Assembly (NCBI GenBank): GCA_023213315.1
Contig: JAKCPI010002661.1
Location: 57,037 to 121,036, forward strand
Length of the DNA stretch: 64,000 nucleotides
DNA from: Euborellia annulipes
Taxonomy: Eukaryota > Arthropoda > Insecta > Dermaptera > Anisolabididae
Reading direction: 5' to 3'
The notes under the pieces are model-generated. The model saw nothing but the letters and a program-made list of their open reading frames with translations, made no database searches and was not told the origin of the DNA. Made by a program: the position numbers and the translations under genes. This document shows positions 57,500 to 64,000 of this stretch, piece after piece. The stretch's first letter is position 1. Every line of letters starts with the position of its first letter.

Positions 57500-57969
57500 G
57501 CCAAAAGATTTAATTAATAATAAAAAAGATAATATTCACATCTGCTGTTTTAATCTCCACCTCCTTATTTATCAAACTTAGTTTGATTTATAAGCATTTT
57601 AAATTAAAAAATAAGTATTATGGGGCACATAAGGTGCGACGCGGAATAAAACTCCACGTTTTCAGTTCATATTAGTAAAATCCGGACATTTCTCAGAAAA
57701 AAAAAAAAAATTAAAATTCTATATATATATATATACTAATCATATCAAATTGTTTTTTTTCTACTTTTTCAGGCTCAAAAGACACAACGCAGTGGCCGGG
57801 AATGAAGATGGAGAGTGAAAACTTCACTGGATCATTTGCTTCATATGGAGTAAGTTTATTGTCAAAATAAAACAGGCTGATAAAGCAAGAATATCATCTA
57901 ATGAAAAAGGAAACAGCGCGTCATTTTCTGGAAACTTATTTTGTAAGTGGTTAAACTTTCAATCTAAAT

Positions 57970-58159
57970 GTAACAGGAATGAAAGTTAGAAGAAAAATGC
58001 AGCCAGAATTTTTTCTTTAAATATATATTTGTATATGAAGACTAACAGCAGCTCCGAGGGATGGCTTTAACCAAAGCCGAAACGTCAGCTAGCTGTTGAA
58101 ATATATATTTAAAGAAAAAATTCTGGCTGCATTTTTCTTCTAACTTTCATTCCTGTTAC
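57970..58159. repeat. Palindrome with one degenerate hammerhead
   Basis: Arms of about 65 bp (TAACAGGAATGAAAGTTAG and GCAGCCAGAATTTTTTC). The spacer has GGCTTT-AACC-AAAGCC, GAAA, CGTC (58,061-58,086), preceded by CCGAGGGA in place of CTGANGA. Confidence 0.75.
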
Positions 58160-58292
58160 AAATTCTACCAGCCATAAAATACCCTTATACTTTCAATCTA
58201 AATACTCTCCACTTCCATTATTATAAAAATTGAACGGATCTAATAAGAAATGTTCAAATAGAAGAATTTCGATGGCTGACTGGCAATATATA

Positions 58293-58407
58293 AGGATCAG
58301 GAAGATGGCAGCCAGCAAGTGATAAAAAATCTATTTGATTATCGTCGACGTTTCAAATCAAATAGATTTTTTATCACTTGCTGGCTGCCATACATCTTCC
58401 TGATCCT
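58293..58407. repeat. Inverted repeat with hammerhead 3' remnant
   Basis: GGATCAGGAAGATG and AGTGATAAAAAATCTATTTG recur inverted. The centre has GTCGACGTTTCAAATC, the complement of a GAAACGTCGAC end, without the CTGANGA half. Confidence 0.7.
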
Positions 58408-59305
58408 TATATAAGAAATGTTCATTTAATTCAGGGTGACTCTATGAACTTAGGAATTTATTTTAATTTTTTTTTAGGAAAACATTACGTTTGTTTGGAC
58501 CTGGTTCATCACCCTCACAAATCCCCGGATCCCCTCTTGTATTCCTCTTTTCTTTCCACTTGGGGTTTTCTCAAGTAAATTATTTACAAATTATATTTCA
58601 AATAGAAAATGTTTACTTAAACCATAATCTTGGCCATTCTAAATTTATAATGGAAGCAATTTTTGAAAATTATTTTAGACTTAGAATCATTTTAGGGCTA
58701 ATCAAAGTTATTCAATTATATATAACTTATATTTATATTTTTATGACATAATTTTTTAAATAGTTAATTGGCTTTTTGAAATATTAATAGAATTTATCAG
58801 AGTTCAAAGTTATACTTTGCCATAATATAGTTTTATTTTTTTTCCTAAGGGTTGATTTAAATATAGGATATTAGTAATAAAATAATACTTACCTTGAGAA
58901 GTCCTCATTTGGAAAAGAAATGACATTATCTCCTTTCCCTAAATAACTTTAGAAAGCCTATCATATTTAATTTAGAAAATATTGAATTTAACTTTTAATT
59001 AAATAGAAAAAATCTTTAAAACAAATAAATTATTCTGTAAATTAATATGATTGTAAAGAAATATAATTATTTTAATTTTTTTTTTTATTGCAATGATATC
59101 GCTTCTCATGCACTGTATTTTTTTTTTCTTTTTTATTTTGAGCCCTGTTGTATTATATTTGTATGCTTTTATAATGCTTTGTGATAACATGTACAACTTT
59201 TTTGTATGGTAAAAAAAAAAAAAAAAAAAAACAATTTGTGTAACAACCCCAAGGACCTCCCAAGGGGAGAAAAATAATAATAAATCCTATTTTTTCTTTT
59301 TTTAG
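58408..59305. other. AT-rich, intronic to the putative transcript
   Basis: No element or gene recognised apart from a poly(A) tract at 59,211-59,230. Confidence 0.35.
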
Positions 59306-59782
59306 GTCTTACATCAAGCTGACAGCATTGGAAGAAATCATTTGGTAATGGAAAAAGACAGGTAACAAATCTTTAAAATATATTATTGGTAAACTATTTA
59401 GTGATCTTAAGGTTTGTTTCATATTAAAGGGAGAATATTAATTGAAAAATATATTTAAAGAATTAAAAATATTTATTCTTAATTAATATTCTTCTATTAA
59501 TAAAAACTAACTATAAAACTAACATTGAGATTATTAATCATCTTTAATTAAATAGTATACTAATGATATATTTATTACTTTCAATAGTTAGATAGAAAAA
59601 ATATTATTTTGAAATAATTAAAATAATAGTAAAATATTTAAATTAGATTTAATAAATATTCTCGTATTAATATGATATAATAGGATAATAGAATGGAATA
59701 TTATATACTAGGGATAGGTAATACAGAATAAATGAAATCTTTAATATATATGTCTTTATTTATTAATATACTAATAAAGAGT

Positions 59783-60022
59783 CATGGAAGAGGCGCGACG
59801 ATGTGATCAGTGAGCTGTCCACCACCATCCCCGACCACCAACCCATGCGCGCAATGACTTATATAGCCTCCAGTCCCCACTCTCTGGCCCCTGGCGCATG
59901 CGCAGAGAGATCAAGTCGACAAGAGGCGACGGCGGCGGCCGCCTGCCCCCTCCATGCCTGCATGCAGGCATGGAGAGAGACAACGAAGCGGGTTGCCGGC
60001 TCTCTGCGCGCCAGAGGCGCTA
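59783..60022. promoter_or_regulatory. GC-rich island, candidate promoter
   Basis: About 240 bp of GC-rich, CpG-containing sequence in an AT-rich surround. It has GGCGCATGCGCAG, close to the NRF1 consensus (GCGCATGCGC), and on the minus strand a TATATAAG element (about 59,858-59,865). Palindromes CCATGCCTGCATGCAGGCATGG-like (split at 59,951-59,972) are present. No gene start can be attached to it; it may also be a foreign insertion. Confidence 0.35.
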
Positions 60023-60657
60023 AAGAGAATATATTTATTAAATATATTTACATATTTAATAAATATATAAAGTCTTTAGCACTTATTCTGGTTTAAATTC
60101 CCTTGGATGAACCAAGGCAATGAGACTTGGATGTTCTTGGTCGAGCTTAAAGCCTTAAGCCCCCCCCACCACGACAAGGTGACATCCTCGGGGGGAATTA
60201 TTAAAAAAAATAAGGGGAATAAATAAATGACAATTTATGGATAATCATTTTTTATTTCATTTTATACTTACGAATTTGTTTAGTCTTTTTTCTGAAATAA
60301 AAATTTTAATTAAAAATATTAAGGTAATTTTTTTAATAAATGAAGGCCTCCTTGAGTATTATAATTAATTCATGCATTTAATTTTAATAAAAAGAAATAA
60401 TCGAAACTTTGATAGAATTTTTAATTTTCCCCTAAATGGAAATTCTGATCGACTTCTAAATCACAGATCTTCAAGCATTAAAATAAAAAATAATTAAGCA
60501 ATTAAAAAAAGAAAAATCCCAATTCCCAAAATATAAAACAAATACTCCACCAATCAATTCAAATATTAAATTATAAAAATAGAAATAAATTAAAATTAGA
60601 ATTTCATGTGCTGAGGGAGGTGGAGGAAGCCTTTACAATTAATTCCCTTAAAAAATG

Positions 60658-60688
<31 letters not shown>

Positions 60689-61461
60689 AAGAAAATTGAA
60701 TTTTATGGAAAGTAGTTTTAAGTTAGATAATTAATAGTTATAGAGTAACTATTGTTATAAAAAAATTTAAAAAATTCAAATATTTTTTTTTCTCATTAAA
60801 AAACGAATCTTTCGATATTTATGTAAATAAAAAGTATTATTTCGAGGGCTATTTTAGTGAAGGGTTAACTTTCCTTGAAGGGGCTGAGGAAGGGAGGCTT
60901 TAAACTTAACAAAAGGCAAAAATTTTATAGTGTAAATGAAGAGATTAATAATTACTACCCCTGTTCCTTCCTTTATTCCCCTACCCTCGGGAGTACCTCT
61001 ATATTTAATATTCGAAAGGTTCGTTTTTCTATTAATAGGAAAAGAATATTTGTATTTCTTTAAATAATTTTTTCAATGAAAAAAAAAAAAGAATAATTAC
61101 TTTTAAATAAGATATTTCAAGGGGGTGGGTTGACAAACGAGATGATGGTTAGGGTGCGTTACATTATAATTCACTTTGAGATTAAGACACTATAGAAACA
61201 ATAAATGCAACAGCTGGTTTGTTTTGAAGTGAAAGGCCTTTCTTTGTCTCTCTATATATAAAACGATTAAAATAAAACACAAACCCAAATTAGTAAAAGA
61301 TAAAATAATAGGCCTACTTTTTACTCAAATCTAACAATATTTAAAGATAGAAAAAAAAAATGAAAGATTCAAAGTTTATAGGACTTAAAATAAAACATTC
61401 ACCATTCTTTCATATTTTCACCCCGTAACCAACCAACAACCCTTAATAAATAAAACAATTA
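60023..61461. other. AT-rich intergenic, no gene
   Basis: Contains a poly(A) run (60,658-60,686) and a short C-rich patch near 60,160. A frame at 60,875-61,063 is not recognised. Confidence 0.4.
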
Positions 61462-61714
61462 GCATTTTAAGAGATAGGTAGCTAAATTAGGCATCGAATT
61501 TTTTGACAAGACACAGACAAACACACATAAGTAAAAAATTATGAAAAAATATAAATAGTAAATTCAAGATCTTATTATTCTAATTTTAGAGATAAATTAT
61601 TTTTTTAATTAAAATCTAAAAAAGAAGATAAAAGGAAGAGAATTCAACCAAAAATAACCCTTTAAATTATTACAAAATAATTACAATGGTTAATCAATAA
61701 AAGTTAAGCTTGAG
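61462..61714. repeat. Inverted copy of 46,721-46,973
   Basis: Near-identical over about 250 bp to the intron start at 46.7 kb in reverse orientation. Ends at the first base of the element at 61,715. Confidence 0.9.
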
Positions 61715-63999
61715 CATGGGCGTAACTAGGGGGGTCCCGGGGGGGGCCTGGCCCCCAGAAGGCTCGTGGCCCCCCCAGAAAGATCTTTGCCCCAAGAAAA
61801 ATTGAGAAAATATGGGGCTTTCCAGGCCCGAGTCATTCTTTCCACGTCAAAACGATACATTTTTTAACCTCACCATCTCAGATTTGTATGAAATTTGGGT
61901 CATAGGTAGAGTCAATAGTGACTAAGAAAAGGCCCCAATTTCAACTTGATATTTCAACTCGTTTAAGAAATATGGCGGGTTAAATTTGTCAAAAATGGCA
62001 AAAAATCGACTTAACCACATCTATTTAAATTGCTCTAAAATCTCTTAGAGATGAGATAGAGAGATGAATGAGGTGTCATTTTACAGCTTTTCAGACACCC
62101 TTTCCAATGATATACAACACACCTGGGGTGGTAATAAAAAAAAAAATTTTAATTTCAAAATCAAAAATTTAAATTAATTTTTCTCAAAAAGTACCACTTC
62201 GAAAATTTTGAAAAAATTCTAAAATGGTCCTTGCTTAAAGGTTAAAAGATAATATAAGCCTCATCGAGGGATCATGATGGGATCATAGAAAAATTAATTA
62301 AAACAACCATTGCGTTAGTTTTTTGTCATAGTTGGGAAAAATTACACAGGCTCAGTGGCGTACCGAGGGGGGGGGGGGGGCGGAGGGAGGTCCGCCCCAG
62401 GCCCCGAGCCGGCATAGGCCCTCCTATATATATAAAAAAAATTAAATATTTCCCTTTGAGAGGCCCCGGGGCCCTCAGAGTCAAGTAAAAATGGGAAAAT
62501 TTTGATTAAAAAAAAAAGAAAATTTAATGAAAATTTGTCTTTAAATAGGCCCCGGGGCTCTCAGGGCTCAAGTAAAAAAGGAAAAATTTAGAAAAACAAA
62601 ACAAAATTTCTCTTTCAAAGGCCCCGGGGCCCTCAGAACCAAGTAAAAATGGGAAAATTTTGATTAAAAAAAAAAGAAAATTTAATGAAAATTTCTCTTT
62701 GAGAGGCCCCGGGGCCTTGGGGTTCAGGGATATACGGTATTTTAAAAATATTTTTGTGTATGGAGGAGAAGGATATTTAAAGATGAGCACCCCCCCCAAA
62801 AAAAAAAAAATTCAATATAAGGCCCCCTTTCTTCTAGTGCCGCCCCAGGCCCCCAACTGCCTCGGTACGCCTCTGCACAGGCTAACAGTGATTTTGGTAC
62901 CGGGGGTATTTTGAGCTGATTTCCGAGTATATGCGACGTCTTTTTTCCAAAAATGCGGTCAGTTATGCTCGAATATCTCTAGTTTTAGAGATATAGAGAA
63001 TATAACGTTTTAATTGAAATTCTGCTCTAAAGCGGCTCTTATTTTGAGTTTTCTAGATTTTTTCATGTTTTCTCTTAAAGATATACAGGTAGCTAAGATA
63101 CATAGAAAATCTAGAGATTCTGCCCAATCAGAAGTGATTTAGTGGTGCAAAACAAGGCTAAAAGTTGAAAAAAATTCAATTTTTCCAGTTTTTCTTAACT
63201 TTAAACAACCCTAAAATTTTTTTAGCATCCCTGAATGCAAAAAACATATATGTACGATATTCTGTAACTCTTTAGCTTTCCAGAAATCATTCCTTTGTGC
63301 AAATGGGTTAATTATTAAAGAAATTATAAACTTATTATTTCAGCGCTATCACTACACCCAAGAATTCTTCTAAGTAAAAACAACATCTTAATCATAAAAT
63401 TTTCTTATCTTTGATTTGTAGATTAACTATTTTGTTTTAAGTTATAATTAACCGATTTGCACGAATGAATGATGGCTGAAAAAATTGAATTTTTTTCAAC
63501 TTTTAGCCTTGTTTTGCACCACTAAATCACTTCTGATTGGGCAGAATCTCTAGATTTTCTATGTATCTTAACTACCTGTATATCTTTAAGAGAAAACACC
63601 ATAAAAAAAAATCTAGAAAACTCAAAATAAGAGCCATTTTAGAGCAGAATTTCAATTAAAACGTTATATTCTCTATGTCTCTAAAACTAGAGCTATTCGA
63701 GCAAAACGGACGACATTTTTGGAAAAAGGACGTCGCATATACTCGGAGATCAGCTCAAAATACCCCCGGTACCAAAATCACTGTTAGCCTGTGTAATTTT
63801 TCCCAATTATGACAAAAAACTAACGCAAGGGTTGTTTTAATTAATTTTTCTCTATAATCTGAGATGGTGAGGTTAAAAAGTGTATCGATTTGACGTGGAA
63901 TGACTCGCCCACCGAGGTTATCTGGTCTCATGCCCCCCCCCCCAGCGAGGATGGCTGGTCCCATGGCCCCCCCAGCCAGATTCTCTAGTTACGCCCATG
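61715..63999. mobile_element. 2.3-kb palindromic element, CATGGGCGTAACTAG ends
   Basis: Left end CATGGGCGTAACTAGG, right end CTAGTTACGCCCATG; the right flank is cut by the window. Inside is an inverted repeat: 61,829-63,300 (GAGTCATTC..., GGTACCGGGGGTATTTTGAG) against 63,430-63,908, the right arm having lost about 400 bp. C/G runs lie just within both ends. No transposase frame is seen. Confidence 0.7.
62353..62875. mobile_element. hAT-like element, GTACCGAGG family, nested
   Basis: CACAGGCT is duplicated at 62,345-62,352 and 62,876-62,883. Ends CAGTGGCGTACCGAGG and the complement of CAGAGGCGTACCGAGG. The interior has about four degenerate 82-bp-type units (CCCCGGGGCCCTCAG). Inserted in the left arm of the surrounding palindromic element. 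Confidence 0.85.
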
Positions 64000-64000
64000 A

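Larger units (their letters stand above)
57181..57567. repeat. Palindrome with two hammerheads
   Basis: Arms of about 180 bp meet near 57,371. Ends TAAGGAGGTGGAGATTAAAA and the complement. Each arm has a hammerhead, outward-facing. Confidence 0.85.
39440..59361 (+). ncRNA. Putative spliced transcript with tandemly duplicated exons (lncRNA or decayed gene)
   Basis: Exon-like blocks bounded by good acceptors and donors on the plus strand: about 39440-39708, 40261-40350, 41127-41206, 41278-41469, 42021-42112, 44208-44287, 44349-?, 45456-45745, 45904-46058, 46272-46391, 46615-46695, 52941-53103, 56300-56449, 57773-57942, 59306-59344 or 59361. Paralogous pairs are 40261/42021, 41127/44208, 41278/44349. 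Three later blocks (52941, 56300, 57773) resemble each other in ATCATTTGCT, TCATGAAAGG and TGACTTT/GTAAGTG. Several end in CATTTG/GTRA. Individual blocks are open in one frame for up to 30 codons, but phases do not join and stops occur within blocks, so a conserved protein is not supported. No complete C/D or H/ACA snoRNA was found. Transcription itself is unproven. Confidence 0.45.

Noticed and set aside
59803..60096. 97-codon plus-strand open frame
   Set aside because: It simply crosses a GC-rich island and runs out in AT repeats; no conserved pattern.

Overview
This is a repeat-dominated, strongly AT-rich eukaryotic (animal) window. The one confidently identified gene is a Mextli (mxt) orthologue, a translation factor known from arthropods and other invertebrates. 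Together with the hAT-, Tc1/mariner-, pogo-, piggyBac- and Penelope-like debris and short GT-AG introns, this suggests an invertebrate, most likely an arthropod. I cannot name the species. Most open frames in the window are chance frames in repeats.

Layout. 1-25 kb: no convincing gene. It holds many short hAT-like elements with 8-bp target duplications and long G/C runs just inside their ends, tRNA-derived SINEs, several long inverted repeats, and a 3.07-kb hAT-like element (17,247-20,314) swollen by about 34 tandem 82-bp units. 25.0-38.6 kb: mxt on the minus strand, 13 coding exons (25,055-33,611; 528 codons plus stop) with GT-AG introns in consistent phase, encoding an N-terminal MIF4G-like region, a KH domain and a C-terminal eIF4E-binding motif. 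A candidate 5' UTR exon and promoter lies near 38.2-38.6 kb. Its introns and 3' side carry SINEs, a pogo-like and a piggyBac-like MITE, a hammerhead-bearing inverted repeat and an exact 82-bp copy of part of its own last exon. 39.4-59.4 kb: a plus-strand series of exon-like blocks bounded by good GT-AG sites, several tandemly duplicated, with no conserved reading frame; I call it a putative spliced long non-coding RNA or decayed gene. 59.8-60.0 kb: a GC-rich island. 61.7-64.0 kb: a large palindromic element with a nested insertion, ending at the window edge.

The most striking signal is recurrent hammerhead-ribozyme-like sequence (CTGANGA, stem II, GAAA, then a short stem III and a UH cleavage site) in at least ten places, usually as two copies in inverted orientation. 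One such locus (51.7-52.6 kb) still carries the C-terminal end of a Penelope-like GIY-YIG endonuclease between its two inverted hammerheads, which ties the ribozymes to Penelope-like retroelements. Long near-perfect palindromes (arms of about 350 and 590 bp at 48.8-49.6 and 49.6-51.0 kb) lie inside the putative non-coding transcript and would fold into long hairpin RNAs if transcribed.
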